From Calditrichota bacterium (lineage in GTDB: Bacteria; Calditrichota; Calditrichia; Calditrichales; Calditrichaceae), in NCBI GenBank assembly GCA_024278755.1, contig JAJRSO010000072.1:1-55003 (forward strand): 55,003 nt of DNA, in the 5' to 3' direction. The translations under genes were made by a program, and so were the position numbers. Positions 22,876 through 33,681 of this stretch are shown here, in pieces. The first letter of the stretch is position 1, and each line of letters begins with the position of its first letter. Below the pieces are notes generated by a model. That model saw only the letters and a list, made by a program, of their open reading frames with translations, had not been told where the DNA came from and did no database searches.

Positions 22876-25128
22876 TTATTTATCGCTGTCTGCCGCAGCA
22901 ATGGCGGCCATACGTACAATCGTATCCACATCGGATCGGCGTTGCAGTACGTGAACGGATTTACCCATTCCCACAAGGATAGGGCCAATCGTTTCGGCGC
23001 CGCCAATTTGGCCCATCAGTTTATAGGCTATATTTCCGGCATCCAGGTTCGGAAAGATAAACACATTGGCACGGCCTTTCAGGCTGCTGAATCCAAAATT
23101 TTTTGTTCGGCGTTCCACATCCAGGGCCAAATCGACCTGCATTTCACCGTCGATATTTAAATCCGGACGCAATTCTTTTACTATCTTGGTGGCTTTGGCC
23201 ATTTTCCTAGAGCTGGCGTTTATCGAGCTTCCAAAATTACTGAAAGATAACATGGCAATACGGGGCTCCACATCAAACGTACGGCTAACTTCTTCCGCCG
23301 TTAAAATAGCGGTTTGTGCAATGGTTTCGGCGGACGGATCCACGTTTACCGTTGTATCCGCAAAAAACAGCATCTCGGTCTTTAAAATTACCGCATACAA
23401 CCCGGCTACAACCCGTTTTTCATCTTCACTGGGCAGAACCTGCAAAGCCGGACGGATAACTTCAGGATAATAATGACTTTCACCGGAAAGCATGGCGTCG
23501 GCAAAACCCATTTTGACCATCATGGCACCCATGTAATTATTGTTGCTTTGTAACAATTGTCTGGCCGCCCTGCGGGTAATCCCTTTCCGATTACGGAGAC
23601 GATGCAGTTCATCTACATAGGCCTCCATTTTATCAAACTCAGCCGGTTCCACAATTTCCGCTTTTTCGATATGTAAACCGTTTTTTTCGGCTCGTTTCAA
23701 TATGCTTTCTTTGTTTCCAAGCAGGATTACATCCGCAATGCCTTCATCCAATAAAATCTGCGCGGCTCTCAGAATTTGCTGACTACCGCCTTCGGGTAGC
23801 ACCAATCGTTTTTTGGCCAGTTTAGCCTTATTAATAATACCCCGCATAATGGAATTGGATTTACCCAAACGGCCTTCCAGTTCATTTCGGTATGCCTCCC
23901 AATCAGTAATCGGTTTACGGGCCACACCGGTTTCTACGGCCGCTTTGGCAACAGCCACCGCTTCCCAGGTTAAAACACGGGGATCAAAGGGTTTAGGAAT
24001 AATATAATCACTGCCAAAATGAATCGGTTGGCCGCCGTAAGCCTTCAGCACAGAGTCCGGCACATCTTCCTTGGCCAGACTTGCCAGCGCCTGTACAGCG
24101 GCAATTTTCATTTCCTGATTAATAGTACGGGCATGCACATCCAAAGCACCGCGAAAAATAAAAGGGAACCCCAATACATTATTCACCTGATTCGGGAAAT
24201 CCGACCGTCCGGTTGCCATAATCACATCGGCGCGCACCGAGGCGGCTTCTTCGTACGAAATTTCCGGTGTAGGGTTTGCCATTGCGAAAATAATCGGCTT
24301 CTCATTCATATCGGCGACCATCTCTTTTGTTACCAGTCCGCCAACCGAAACACCGGCAAAAACATCGGCGCCTTTCATTACTTCTGCCAGCGAAGCAGGT
24401 TCCGTTCCGTTTGCCAGCCGTTCTTTATAGGGATTCATCCCCTCTTTACGGCCTTTATACACCAAACCTTTCGAATCGATAAGATACAGGTTTTCCTTTT
24501 TAACACCCAAACTGATATACAGGGTTGCACAGGCGATTCCGGCAGCGCCGGCGCCGCTGAAAACTACTTTCACATCCTCTGCTTTTTTACCCTGAATTTC
24601 CAGAGCATTGATAAGCGCCGCCCCGGAAATAATGGCCGTTCCGTGCTGATCGTCATGAAACACAGGTACATCCATCATTTCTATCAGTTTTTCTTCGATA
24701 TAAAAACATTCGGGCGCTTTGATATCTTCTAAGTTTACGCCGCCCACCGTTGGTTCTAACAGCTTAACAAAATTAACAATTTCATCCGGGTCTTTGGTAT
24801 TCACTTCGATATCAAAGACATCAATATCGGCAAAGCGTTTAAACAAAACGCCCTTTCCTTCCATTACCGGCTTTCCGGCTTCCGGTCCGATATCTCCCAA
24901 ACCTAAAACAGCGGTGCCGTTCGAAACCACAGCGACCAAATTTCCTTTTGCCGTATATTCATATACTTTACTTACATCCTCATGAATTTCCATACAGGGA
25001 TCGGCGACGCCCGGCGTGTAGGCCAGCCCCAAATCACGTTGTGTTACACAGGGTTTGGTGGCAACCACCTCAATTTTCCCTTTTCTGCCTTCGCTGTGGT
25101 AGCGCAGGGCATCTTCTTTGCGAATCAT
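22876..25128 (-). CDS. maeB: NADP-dependent malic enzyme with phosphotransacetylase-like C-terminus
   Basis: The enzyme decarboxylates malate to pyruvate with NAD(P). The 750-residue protein has the malic enzyme domain (about 1-160; [28 protein letters not shown]), the NAD(P) domain (about 161-420; [12 protein letters not shown]) and a C-terminal phosphotransacetylase-like domain (about 430-750; [34 protein letters not shown]). That fusion is the usual form in proteobacteria; in MaeB the C-terminal domain is regulatory, binding acetyl-CoA, and has no transferase activity. The ATG follows AAGGAGAG. It is a single-gene unit next to ptb, whose product is homologous to its C-terminal half. Confidence 0.95.
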   Translation of the reverse strand: MIRKEDALRYHSEGRKGKIEVVATKPCVTQRDLGLAYTPGVADPCMEIHEDVSKVYEYTAKGNLVAVVSNGTAVLGLGDIGPEAGKPVMEGKGVLFKRFADIDVFDIEVNTKDPDEIVNFVKLLEPTVGGVNLEDIKAPECFYIEEKLIEMMDVPVFHDDQHGTAIISGAALINALEIQGKKAEDVKVVFSGAGAAGIACATLYISLGVKKENLYLIDSKGLVYKGRKEGMNPYKERLANGTEPASLAEVMKGADVFAGVSVGGLVTKEMVADMNEKPIIFAMANPTPEISYEEAASVRADVIMATGRSDFPNQVNNVLGFPFIFRGALDVHARTINQEMKIAAVQALASLAKEDVPDSVLKAYGGQPIHFGSDYIIPKPFDPRVLTWEAVAVAKAAVETGVARKPITDWEAYRNELEGRLGKSNSIMRGIINKAKLAKKRLVLPEGGSQQILRAAQILLDEGIADVILLGNKESILKRAEKNGLHIEKAEIVEPAEFDKMEAYVDELHRLRNRKGITRRAARQLLQSNNNYMGAMMVKMGFADAMLSGESHYYPEVIRPALQVLPSEDEKRVVAGLYAVILKTEMLFFADTTVNVDPSAETIAQTAILTAEEVSRTFDVEPRIAMLSFSNFGSSINASSRKMAKATKIVKELRPDLNIDGEMQVDLALDVERRTKNFGFSSLKGRANVFIFPNLDAGNIAYKLMGQIGGAETIGPILVGMGKSVHVLQRRSDVDTIVRMAAIAAADSDK

Positions 25129-25151
25129 TTTTCTCTCCTTTTGAGATATAA

Positions 25152-26498
25152 TTATTTTATTTGTAACTCGTCCATCTTACGATATAAAGACGACAAACTA
25201 ATTCCTAATATCCGGGCGCTCTCTTCCTTGTTATTAAGCGTCCGTTTTAAAACCGATGTTATATGTTCTTTTTCGAATACCGCGGTGGCTTCTTTTAATT
25301 TATCCGGAATCAGACTGCTATACTCCCGGTCAATAAAGTTCGGAGGAAGGTCTTCATATGTAATATAATTGCCTTCGGATAAAATCAGAGCGCGTTCGAT
25401 GATATTTTCTAACTCGCGGATACCGCCTTTCCAGGGATAATTCATTAATATACGCATGGTATCGTTATCGGCATTTACAACGCGGCGATTGAGTTCGCGG
25501 TTGTAACGGCGGATAAAATGTTCTACCAAGAGCGGAATATCTTCCCTGCGTTCGCTTAACGCCGGCAGTTTAATTTCCACTACATTAAGGCGGTAATACA
25601 AATCATCCCTAAAAATTCCCTCTTCCATATCTTTAAGCAGATTACGGTTAGTGGCCGCAATGATACGCACATCTATTTTGATGGGCTGGGTACCGCCCAC
25701 CGGCAGGATTTCCGATTCCTCAATCGCCCGTAGCAGCTTTACCTGCAAATGAAGCGGAATGTCCCCCACTTCGTCTAAAAACAGTGTGCCACCGTCAGCC
25801 AGTTTAAAATGGCCGTCTTTATCGCGCACGGCGCCGGTAAAAGAGCCTTTAACATGGCCGAAAAATTCGCTTTCCATTAACGTATCGACGATAGCGCCAC
25901 AATTAACCGCAATAAAGGGCTTTCCCGCCCGATCGCTATTATAGTGAACGGCCTTGGCAGCCAATTCTTTTCCTGTTCCGCTTTTTCCGGTAATCAGCAC
26001 ATTGCCTTTTGTTTTTGCCACCTTTTCAATCAGCCGGAACACCTCTTTCATTTGCGGACTCTGACCGATAATATTGCTGAAATCAAATTTCTGATCCACC
26101 GCACGACGCAGCGCCAGGTTTTCCATGGCAAGTTCTTTATGCTGCAGCAGACGTTTTATCTTTAAAAGTACCGCATCAAAATCAAACGGTTTTAAAATAT
26201 AATCATACGCGCCCTGGCGCAGCGCTTCTATGGCAGAATCCAGGCTGCCGTGCGCGGTAATGATAATTACCGATGTTTGCGGACAAATTTTCTGGCATTT
26301 ATGGAGCAGGGCCATGCCATCCATTTCGGGCATTTTAAGATCGGTAATTATCACGTCAAAAGCCTTTTCGGAAGCCGCTTTTAACGCCTCTCTTCCATTG
26401 GAGGCAGTAACGGTGTTATATCCTTCTTCGTTTAAAATTAATTCCAGCGATTCACGGATTGTCCGCTCATCGTCAACAATTAATATATCAGCTTTCAT
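25152..26498 (-). CDS. sigma-54-dependent response regulator (NtrC/ZraR type)
   Basis: This 448-residue transcription activator has three parts: a receiver ([15 protein letters not shown]53 in [12 protein letters not shown]), an AAA+ domain (Walker A GKSGTGKE near 170, GSFTGA in place of GAFTGA for sigma-54 contact, Walker B LFLDEVGD) and a C-terminal Fis-type helix-turn-helix (about 405-448; [18 protein letters not shown]). The GSFTGA change keeps the loop TGA. It overlaps its kinase by 11 nt. I found no clear -24/-12 promoter in the neighbouring divergent region, so its targets are probably elsewhere. Confidence 0.94.
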   Translation of the reverse strand: MKADILIVDDERTIRESLELILNEEGYNTVTASNGREALKAASEKAFDVIITDLKMPEMDGMALLHKCQKICPQTSVIIITAHGSLDSAIEALRQGAYDYILKPFDFDAVLLKIKRLLQHKELAMENLALRRAVDQKFDFSNIIGQSPQMKEVFRLIEKVAKTKGNVLITGKSGTGKELAAKAVHYNSDRAGKPFIAVNCGAIVDTLMESEFFGHVKGSFTGAVRDKDGHFKLADGGTLFLDEVGDIPLHLQVKLLRAIEESEILPVGGTQPIKIDVRIIAATNRNLLKDMEEGIFRDDLYYRLNVVEIKLPALSERREDIPLLVEHFIRRYNRELNRRVVNADNDTMRILMNYPWKGGIRELENIIERALILSEGNYITYEDLPPNFIDREYSSLIPDKLKEATAVFEKEHITSVLKRTLNNKEESARILGISLSSLYRKMDELQIK

Positions 26499-28182
26499 CG
26501 TTCTGCTCCGCTGTGTTAACCGGTATTTCTATTATAAAGGTACTGCCTTCGTTAAGTCGGCTTTTCACAATAATCCTTCCGTTTAAATTTTTTATAATAC
26601 CATAGCTCACGCTTAAGCCGAGCCCGGTGCCTTTACCAACTTTTTTGGTAGTAAAAAAAGGCTCGAATATTTTAGGCAGATGCTCATCGGGAATTCCCGT
26701 TCCATTGTCGGTAAAGTAAATATAAACATTACCGTTTTTCGAAAAGGAACGGATTTTCAAACGGCCGGTATTCTCGGAACAGGCATCCATGGCATTTATC
26801 AGAATATTTATAAATACCTGCAACAGTTGATCTTCCACCAGAAAAAGAGCCGGTAAATCACTATCCAAATTCATCTGCAGATCGATATTTTTAGCTCGTT
26901 TATCGTAACGGGCAATACCAACGGCGCTTTTAATGACTTCATTAGGATCCACATTTGCCGCTTCGTAACTGGAGGGACGGGTAAAATCGACCAGTTCGCG
27001 CACGATGCGCGAAATACGATCGATATTGGATAAAATGGTACTTATATAGTCTTCGATTTCCGGATCTTTTATCCGGCGTTTAATTATTTGCGCCATAGAA
27101 GAAATTCCGGTAAGCGGATTTCCAATTTCGTGGGCGACTCCGGCCGCGAGCAAACCGAGGCTGGCCATTTTTTCCTGGTGTGAAATTTGAAACTGAGCCT
27201 TACGCAGAGCTTCGGTACGTTCCTCGATTTTTTCTTCAAGGTTCGAATACGATTCCAGCAGTTTGCGGCGCATTACTTCAAACTCCCGCGATAAAATATT
27301 AATTTCCTCACTGCCCTTCACGGCCACCGGCGAGCTTAAATCGCCTTCGCTAAATTTATTGGCCGCAACCACAAGCTCTTCGATGGGCCCCGCAATGCGC
27401 CTGGCAAGAAATACGGCAATGGCAAACATCAGTAATCCTATAATAATATTCGCCACAAAGATATACATTAAAAAATGTTCCAGTTCACCGTATACGCCCT
27501 GTGCCGAGCGCACCGCGGTTACCGTCCAGTTTTGTACCAGTGGAATCCGGTATTCAAAATTTTCATCGTTGCGCAGGATGGAAAAGACAGATCGCTTTTC
27601 TTTAACATTGCTGATTACCTGTTCGCCTTCTACGGTTATGGACGTATTTCCGGAATTCGTTTTAATACAAAACTTTGTATGCGGGTCTTCCGAACGCAGC
27701 AGCCTGCGGATTACGTTTACCGGCAAGGCGGCCCATACCAAGGCCTTTTTAGCGGGGGAACTATTAAAAAAGAGTTGGCCGTTTTTAGCGTCAAAATATA
27801 AAATTTCACCTGCATCCGATTTTTTTTTCAGTTTCCAGGCCAGCGAATCGGATATATTTTTAAGCGGAATTAAGCGATCTTTTTCCCAAAGAGCGGCAGA
27901 CAAAATTTCCGGCAAATGATCCTTTTGACTCTTCAAATGTCCGATGTCGTAAAGCTGTCGTATTTTTTCTTTTTTAAGCGCAAAATAATCCAGCAGGTGG
28001 CGGCCGGTTTTTTTACAGAGAATTTCGATGTTTTGTTCATGCATCTGCCGGATAAGACGCTTGTTGAGGTGGTACCCGATAATACTGAAAGAGAGCAGCG
28101 GGAGGTAGGCAAACAATAAAAAATAGGCGATAAACTGAAGATTTAATCCGCCTATCAGGCTTTTCCACTTCTGACCAGACAT
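26488..28182 (-). CDS. sensor histidine kinase partner of the NtrC-type regulator
   Basis: The 564-residue membrane kinase has an N-terminal helix (about 13-35), a periplasmic sensor region of about 200 residues, a second helix (about 235-262), HAMP, the dimerisation domain with phospho-accepting histidine in [18 protein letters not shown], and an ATPase domain with [17 protein letters not shown] and [13 protein letters not shown]. The sensor domain has no motif that names a ligand. The gene overlaps the downstream regulator by 11 nt, so the pair is co-produced. It diverges from the tetraheme cytochrome gene 224 nt away; a link is suggested by position only. Confidence 0.93.
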   Translation of the reverse strand: MSGQKWKSLIGGLNLQFIAYFLLFAYLPLLSFSIIGYHLNKRLIRQMHEQNIEILCKKTGRHLLDYFALKKEKIRQLYDIGHLKSQKDHLPEILSAALWEKDRLIPLKNISDSLAWKLKKKSDAGEILYFDAKNGQLFFNSSPAKKALVWAALPVNVIRRLLRSEDPHTKFCIKTNSGNTSITVEGEQVISNVKEKRSVFSILRNDENFEYRIPLVQNWTVTAVRSAQGVYGELEHFLMYIFVANIIIGLLMFAIAVFLARRIAGPIEELVVAANKFSEGDLSSPVAVKGSEEINILSREFEVMRRKLLESYSNLEEKIEERTEALRKAQFQISHQEKMASLGLLAAGVAHEIGNPLTGISSMAQIIKRRIKDPEIEDYISTILSNIDRISRIVRELVDFTRPSSYEAANVDPNEVIKSAVGIARYDKRAKNIDLQMNLDSDLPALFLVEDQLLQVFINILINAMDACSENTGRLKIRSFSKNGNVYIYFTDNGTGIPDEHLPKIFEPFFTTKKVGKGTGLGLSVSYGIIKNLNGRIIVKSRLNEGSTFIIEIPVNTAEQNDES

Positions 28183-28406
28183 GAGACGTACAGCTCGAAA
28201 ATTTTTAATAAAACAGATGGCAAGTTATCACTATTTTTTAAGAGTAGCAATAAAAAGAATATTTGATTTTATCTTTTCCGGAGACTAATTCGATGCAAAC
28301 AAAAAACGAATTCTCTGTTTTATTACTTGCCTGAATTATTTTCAAATTGTAAATTCAAAATGAAATTTAACGCGAACTTAAACTTTTTATACAAAACGGA
28401 GGTATT

Positions 28407-28952
28407 ATGGTAAGAATGATTTTCAGATCAGCGGTATTGGTGCTCGTTTTGTTTTCGATGACAACCGTATCGTACGGTAAAGATTTTAAATATGTCGGCG
28501 TAAAAAAATGCAAAACCTGTCATAAGTCAAAAAAAATCGGCAATCAGTATAAAATTTGGTCAGAAGCCAAACATGCCAATGCCTTAAAATCGCTTTCCAG
28601 CCCCAAGGCTTTGGAGTATGCCAAAAAGAACGGCATTGCCGATCCTTCCAAAGATGCAAAATGCTTAAATTGCCACGCAACCTATGCCACTATCGATCAT
28701 AAATTACTGGATCCCAAAACAAAAATGACGGTGGACGAAGGCGTATCCTGCGAGTCCTGCCATGGACCGGGCAGCGCTTACAAGAAAAAAAGCATTATGA
28801 AGGACCACAAAAAATCTCTGGCAAACGGCCTGAACATGCCGGATGAAAAAACCTGTGTTCAATGCCATAATAAAAAAAATCCTTTCTTCAAGCCCTTTGA
28901 TTTTAAAAAGATGGTTGCAAAAATCAGCCATCCTGTTCCCGGCAAAAAATAA
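28407..28952 (+). CDS. tetraheme cytochrome c (c554-like)
   Basis: An exported electron carrier or terminal reductase subunit. The 181-residue precursor has a signal peptide (about 1-24) and four haem c sites: CKTCH (35-39), CLNCH (86-90), CESCH (115-119) and CVQCH (150-154). The wording YVGVKKCKTCHKSKKIGNQY and EGVSCESCHGPGSAY is characteristic of the cytochrome c554 family. The ATG follows GGAGG. Haem insertion would depend on the ccm operon at 7-12 kb. A terminator and an NhaC antiporter gene follow. A redox partner is not visible. Confidence 0.9.
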   Translation: MVRMIFRSAVLVLVLFSMTTVSYGKDFKYVGVKKCKTCHKSKKIGNQYKIWSEAKHANALKSLSSPKALEYAKKNGIADPSKDAKCLNCHATYATIDHKLLDPKTKMTVDEGVSCESCHGPGSAYKKKSIMKDHKKSLANGLNMPDEKTCVQCHNKKNPFFKPFDFKKMVAKISHPVPGKK

Positions 28953-28975
28953 TTTTTTTAATACACGATTTCCAT

Positions 28976-29012
28976 AAAGGCTTTGCGGCATTTTCTGTAA
29001 AGCCTTTTTTTT
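28976..29012 (+). terminator. rho-independent terminator after the cytochrome gene
   Basis: AAAGGCTTT and AAAGCCTTT form a 9-bp stem with a 14-nt loop followed by a T-run. It starts 23 nt after the cytochrome stop and separates it from the antiporter gene, which has its own start 61 nt further on. Confidence 0.8.
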
Positions 29013-29073
29013 AATTGTTCCGTTTTTTTCCGGAACAGCCTTCATCCAGACAGTCAAATAAAAAGAGGACACT

Positions 29074-30555
29074 ATGGAACACTATGGAATTTGGTCACTG
29101 TTTCCCCCGGTTTTAGCCATTGTTTTAGCTATCAAAACCCGGCAAGTGTTTCTATCGCTCTTTTTCGGTATTTGGATTGGCTGGGTAACATTAAGCGGCT
29201 GGAATCTTTTGGATGGCACCATTGCCTCTATTCAGGCCTTAGTGGATGTCTTTAAAGAACCGGGGAACACGCGAACCATCATGTTCAGTTCACTCGTAGG
29301 CGCCCTGATTGCCTTTATCCAGCATTCGGGCGGTGTGGAGGGATTTGTAAAATATATCAACCGTTTTCTCGAAAAAATCGACTCCCGGCCGGGCGGCAGC
29401 AGCAGACGGGTAGTACAGGTTCTGGCCTGGCTTACCGGAACGGCTATTTTTGTAGAATCAAGCATTAACGCACTTACCGTGGGTACTATTTTTCGTCCTA
29501 TTTTTGACCGCTTAAATATCCCACGGGAAAAGCTGGCCTACATTGCCGATTCCATTTCTGCGCCTACCTGTATTTTAATTCCATTGAATGCCTGGGGCGC
29601 CTATATTATGGGATTGCTTGTGGCGCAAGGACTTACCGATCCGCTGACCATCATGATCAAGGCCTATCCGCTTAATTTATATCCTATTTTAGCGATGCTG
29701 ATGGTCGTTATTATTATCATTAGTCAGCGTGATTTCGGCCCTATGCGCAAAGCGGAAAAACGGGCTCGCGAAACAGGAAAAGTAATCGCCGACGGTTCGG
29801 TGCCCATGATTTCGACCGAAGTTGTTTCGCTGACAAAAAAAGAGGGCGTTCCTGCCCGGGCACGCAATATGCTCATTCCTATTTTTATCATGGTATTCAT
29901 GATGCCGGCGGGACTTATTTTTTCAGGTTGGAGTCAGGTGAAAAATATCAATTCCCTGCCTGCTTTCGAAGCGGTTTTTAAAGCATTAAGCAGCGGCTCC
30001 GGTTCAACCGCGGTTTTATGGGCCGTATTAACCGCCATCCTCAGCGCAGCTATTTTATACCGTAGTCAAAAGATATTTAAGTTAAAAGAAATTATCGATT
30101 TGGCGTTTAAGGGCATCGGCGGTCTCATTCCGCTGGCGCTTTTAATGATGCTGGCGTTTGCCATCGGCAAGGTATCGCGGGAACTGGGCACCGGGCTTTA
30201 CGCGGCTGAACTGGCAAACGCATGGTTAAACCCGCATTTTGTGCCGCTGGTGCTTTTTTTGCTTAGTGGCTTTACGGCTTTTTCCACCGGGACTTCATGG
30301 GGTACTTTTGCCATCATGCTGGCCGTGGGTATCCCCATGGCCCAGAACATGGGAATTAGCATTCCACTGGCCGTTGGCGCGGTTTTGGGCGGCGGCGTAT
30401 TTGGCGATCACTGCTCTCCCATTTCGGATACGACGATTATTTCATCTATGGCTTCGGCCAGTGATCATATCGATCATGTTAAAACTCAATTGCCCTATGC
30501 GTTGACAGCCGCAGCCTTTGCGGCGCTCATCTATTTGATTCTCGGTTTTGTTTAG
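29074..30555 (+). CDS. NhaC-family Na+/H+ antiporter
   Basis: A secondary transporter of the NhaC type, exchanging sodium for protons across the inner membrane (other substrates such as carboxylates or amino acids are known in this family). The 493-residue protein has about 12 helices, the conserved LTGTAIFVESSINALTVGT stretch, DSISAPTCILIPLNAWGAY, and the C-terminal GGGVFGDHCSPISDTTIISS, which is a family hallmark. AGAGGA is found ahead of the ATG. It lies after the tetraheme cytochrome gene but after a terminator. Confidence 0.88.
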   Translation: MEHYGIWSLFPPVLAIVLAIKTRQVFLSLFFGIWIGWVTLSGWNLLDGTIASIQALVDVFKEPGNTRTIMFSSLVGALIAFIQHSGGVEGFVKYINRFLEKIDSRPGGSSRRVVQVLAWLTGTAIFVESSINALTVGTIFRPIFDRLNIPREKLAYIADSISAPTCILIPLNAWGAYIMGLLVAQGLTDPLTIMIKAYPLNLYPILAMLMVVIIIISQRDFGPMRKAEKRARETGKVIADGSVPMISTEVVSLTKKEGVPARARNMLIPIFIMVFMMPAGLIFSGWSQVKNINSLPAFEAVFKALSSGSGSTAVLWAVLTAILSAAILYRSQKIFKLKEIIDLAFKGIGGLIPLALLMMLAFAIGKVSRELGTGLYAAELANAWLNPHFVPLVLFLLSGFTAFSTGTSWGTFAIMLAVGIPMAQNMGISIPLAVGAVLGGGVFGDHCSPISDTTIISSMASASDHIDHVKTQLPYALTAAAFAALIYLILGFV

Positions 30556-30597
30556 TTTCCTTCGGAGTTGCGGAAAAATGAACAACCTCGCGCTACC

Positions 30598-30671
30598 AAC
30601 TGGGTATCCGGAATTACTTAATCTTTATCACGGCCCAAGAGCAGGAATAGAATCCATCCGGATAGGATTTA
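30598..30671. repeat. dispersed intergenic repeat, copy 1
   Basis: This stretch between the antiporter and the hybrid kinase is similar, at roughly 80% by eye over about 75 nt, to 44886-44961. Shared blocks are GGTATCCGGAAT, ATCTTTATCAC, CCCAAGA and AATCCATCCG. In this copy TATCCGGA and TCCGGATA form an inverted pair. Weaker similarity may continue to about 30741. No gene is apparent in it. Confidence 0.6.
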
Positions 30672-30755
30672 AAAATCAAAACACGCGTTTTATAGATTCG
30701 TTAAATTAAAAAGATAAGTTAAAGCCGTTTCGGCCCATCCCCTTTATGGATTAGG

Positions 30756-33404
30756 TTAATTGAGGGGGGCTTCAAGAAGCGAACGAATTTTTTGCGTGAG
30801 GCTGTGCAGCGAATACGGTTTGTGGATAAAATTAATCCCTTCCTGTAAAATTCCATCCTGCACAATATTGCTTTCGGTGTATCCGGAAGCAAACAAAACC
30901 TTTAAATGATCCATCTGATTTTCCAGTATGTCGGCCAGTTCCTTTCCGCTCATTCCGGGCATTACCAAATCGGTTACCAATAAATCGAAACGTATTTTGG
31001 CGTTGTTTACAAGATGCAAAGCCTGAGAAGCATCTCCGGCCTCGTGGATAGTGTAACCGAGGGCGCGCAATGCGGAAACGGCAAATTCACGTACACCGCT
31101 GTCGTCTTCCACAAAAAGCAACGTTTCGTCGCCTTTTAGCGGTTTATCCTGTTGCGGTTGTGTTTTATAATCGGTTTCTACTTCGGTCTCTTCTACGGCG
31201 GGCCAATAAATTTTAAACACCGAACCATGGCCGGGCTCGCTGTAAACATGAATGCTGCCGGCATTTTGCTTAACAATCCCATAAATGGTCGAAAGCCCTA
31301 AACCCGTTCCTTTTCCGGTTCCCTTCGTGGTAAAAAACGGCTCAAAGATTTTTTCTTTCGTCTCTTCATCCATTCCGTTTCCCGTATCTTCAACAGAAAG
31401 CACAACATATGCTCGGCGTTCCTTTATGGAGATAGTCAAATCATTATGCGCATCCAGCTCTTCCCGGGCGGTCTGAATAAAAATCTGCTTTTGCGCGTCT
31501 GTTTTTTTATTCTCACGAACAGCGTCTCGGGCATTGATCACAAGATTCATCAGAATCTGTTCCAACTGTCCGGGATCGGCTTTAATGAGAGGAATCGATT
31601 CGTCCGGTAAAAGATGGATTGAAATATCTTCGCCTATCAGGCGATTTAGCATACTATCCATTTCACGGATAATGTCATTCATGTTCAGAGTTTTGCGTTC
31701 GATGATTTGTTTGCGGCTAAAAGCCAGTAGTTGCCGCGTAAGGTTTTGTGCCCGTTTCCCGGCTTTTTCAATTTCCGAAATATGGCGGATCAAGGGATCT
31801 TCCTCAGACAGTTTTAACAGGGACAACTCCGTATGTCCGCTAATAACCGTTAATAAATTATTAAAATCGTGCGCCACACCGCCGGCCAGCGTACCGATGG
31901 CTTCCATTTTTTGTGACTGATGCAATTGTGCTTCGAGATGTTTTTGGCGGGTAATATCGCGTAGCATTCCCAGAATGGCCGGCTGACCGTCCCAGTTTAT
32001 TTCGGACAGATTTGCTTCCAGATCAATGGTCATGCCGAGACGGTTTTTCCCTTTAAACTGATATTGACTTGGAACGGGTTTCCCGTTGACAAACGCCCGC
32101 TGATGGTCTAAAACCAGTTGTCTGTATTCTTCGGTCACCAGAGCCATCGGATTAAAACCCGGGGTCGAAAATTCCTCTCTCGAATAACCGAATAATTCTA
32201 CCATTTTCGGATTCACCAAAACAAAGCTCTTCTTAATAATCACATACATGGCGTCATTCGATTTTTCGATAATCTGGCGGAAACGCGCTTCGCTCTGCTT
32301 TAAGGCTTGCTCGGCTTTTTTAAACTCCGTAATATCCTGTAAAACCGTCAGAACCGTTTTATTTTTTTTGCCGCCGAACATAACCGCCGCAACCAGAGCA
32401 TCCAGCACTTCACCATTACGTCGGATATATTTCTCTTCGATGGCAGGCAGTCTACCGCCAAACTGCTCCAGTTCCGTAAGACGTTGTAATACCTTGGCTT
32501 TATAATCGGGATGCACAAAGTTGTAAATGGTAACCCCAATCAGATCTTCCGGTTTACTGAAACCGGTAAGCTCTGCCATTTTTTGATTTGCATAAATAAT
32601 GATTCCCTCTTTATGCAGGATAATCGCGTTTGGCGAAAGTTCGGCTACATTGCGGTAGCGCTCTTCGCTTTCGCTAAGGGCCTGCATCACCTGACCGCGC
32701 TGCAGCTCGCGTTGATGAATCTGGTCGAGCATCACATTAAAACTGTCATACAAAAGACCTATTTCATCATTCCCCATTTTTTTTACCTTAACCGAGTAAT
32801 CTTCCAAACCGGCAATTTCGCGGGCTGTATCGGCTAACCGTAAGATGGGTTGGGAAATATATTTTTGCAGGGTAAGTGAAATAAAAAGAGCGGCGGACAT
32901 CAGAAGCATAAACAGTAGAGACATGGTGATTAAATGGCCGGTGATTTTCTGATTTAAAGTCGCCGTTGAAAAAATAAGATAAACGGCTCCGTCATTTCTT
33001 CCGTTAAAAAAAATCGGCCGGGTTACATAAAAAAATTCTTTTAGATAAAACTGATGAGAGTATGCCGTAATATACTTGGGCGGAAGTACAGACGAATCTT
33101 CCGAATAGAATGTAAACAATCTTTTCCCCCGCGTATAGATACCTGCTGCGATAAATTCCGGAATATTTTTAAGTGTTTTTAGCTTTTGTATAATCCGGTT
33201 TTTATCTCTGTTTAGGAGGTCTCCATAGCAATACTCGGCAATCAACTGGGCGGTAAAATTTGCCTGCTGCTGCAGGTCTTGTTTATATCCGGAAATCGTT
33301 TTAACCGATACGACGGTAATACTAAGAATCAACATGGTTAATGAAACGGCGATTATGATAACCTGCAGTTTCAGTTTGATCGATAAGTCGGAGAATTTTT
33401 TCAT
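30756..33404 (-). CDS. hybrid PAS-domain sensor histidine kinase
   Basis: The 882-residue protein has a first helix (about 10-32), a short periplasmic sensor region (about 35-160), a second helix, HAMP, two PAS domains ([33 protein letters not shown]), a kinase core with histidine in [18 protein letters not shown], an ATPase domain ([32 protein letters not shown]), and a C-terminal receiver ([16 protein letters not shown]). The start at 33404 is chosen since the in-frame extension upstream is polar and unlike kinases. The family is common and phosphate is expected to move from the receiver to an HPt, which here could be the protein at 19.7-20.0 kb. No partner regulator is adjacent. Confidence 0.9.
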   Translation of the reverse strand: MKKFSDLSIKLKLQVIIIAVSLTMLILSITVVSVKTISGYKQDLQQQANFTAQLIAEYCYGDLLNRDKNRIIQKLKTLKNIPEFIAAGIYTRGKRLFTFYSEDSSVLPPKYITAYSHQFYLKEFFYVTRPIFFNGRNDGAVYLIFSTATLNQKITGHLITMSLLFMLLMSAALFISLTLQKYISQPILRLADTAREIAGLEDYSVKVKKMGNDEIGLLYDSFNVMLDQIHQRELQRGQVMQALSESEERYRNVAELSPNAIILHKEGIIIYANQKMAELTGFSKPEDLIGVTIYNFVHPDYKAKVLQRLTELEQFGGRLPAIEEKYIRRNGEVLDALVAAVMFGGKKNKTVLTVLQDITEFKKAEQALKQSEARFRQIIEKSNDAMYVIIKKSFVLVNPKMVELFGYSREEFSTPGFNPMALVTEEYRQLVLDHQRAFVNGKPVPSQYQFKGKNRLGMTIDLEANLSEINWDGQPAILGMLRDITRQKHLEAQLHQSQKMEAIGTLAGGVAHDFNNLLTVISGHTELSLLKLSEEDPLIRHISEIEKAGKRAQNLTRQLLAFSRKQIIERKTLNMNDIIREMDSMLNRLIGEDISIHLLPDESIPLIKADPGQLEQILMNLVINARDAVRENKKTDAQKQIFIQTAREELDAHNDLTISIKERRAYVVLSVEDTGNGMDEETKEKIFEPFFTTKGTGKGTGLGLSTIYGIVKQNAGSIHVYSEPGHGSVFKIYWPAVEETEVETDYKTQPQQDKPLKGDETLLFVEDDSGVREFAVSALRALGYTIHEAGDASQALHLVNNAKIRFDLLVTDLVMPGMSGKELADILENQMDHLKVLFASGYTESNIVQDGILQEGINFIHKPYSLHSLTQKIRSLLEAPLN

Positions 33405-33681
33405 TTTCGTGAGAAAACCGGTCCGGGTTAAATTCCGTTTTTTATAGTTGCATGCGGATGCATCCGTCACAAACAGTTTGAAAGAACCTATCCGCGCCTA
33501 ACCCACCTTTTCACTTTTTTTAAGAGACTCAGGGCAGTTATAAACACGCTATATTTCATAAATTAAAACAGAATAATCGTCATACTTAAAAAAAACATTA
33601 GTCTGCATCGACCTTCTTATGGTAAAGACTGGATTTTTTTATTTTAAAATCCCTATATTCGAAATAAACAGAAAAAGAATT

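Noticed and set aside
28183-28406. Search for a sigma-54 promoter (GG-N10-GC) near the NtrC-type regulator
   Set aside because: No site with the right spacing was found on either strand in this region.
33471-33681. LexA operator upstream of uvrB
   Set aside because: Neither CTGT-N8-ACAG nor GAAC-N4-GTTC type sites were found.
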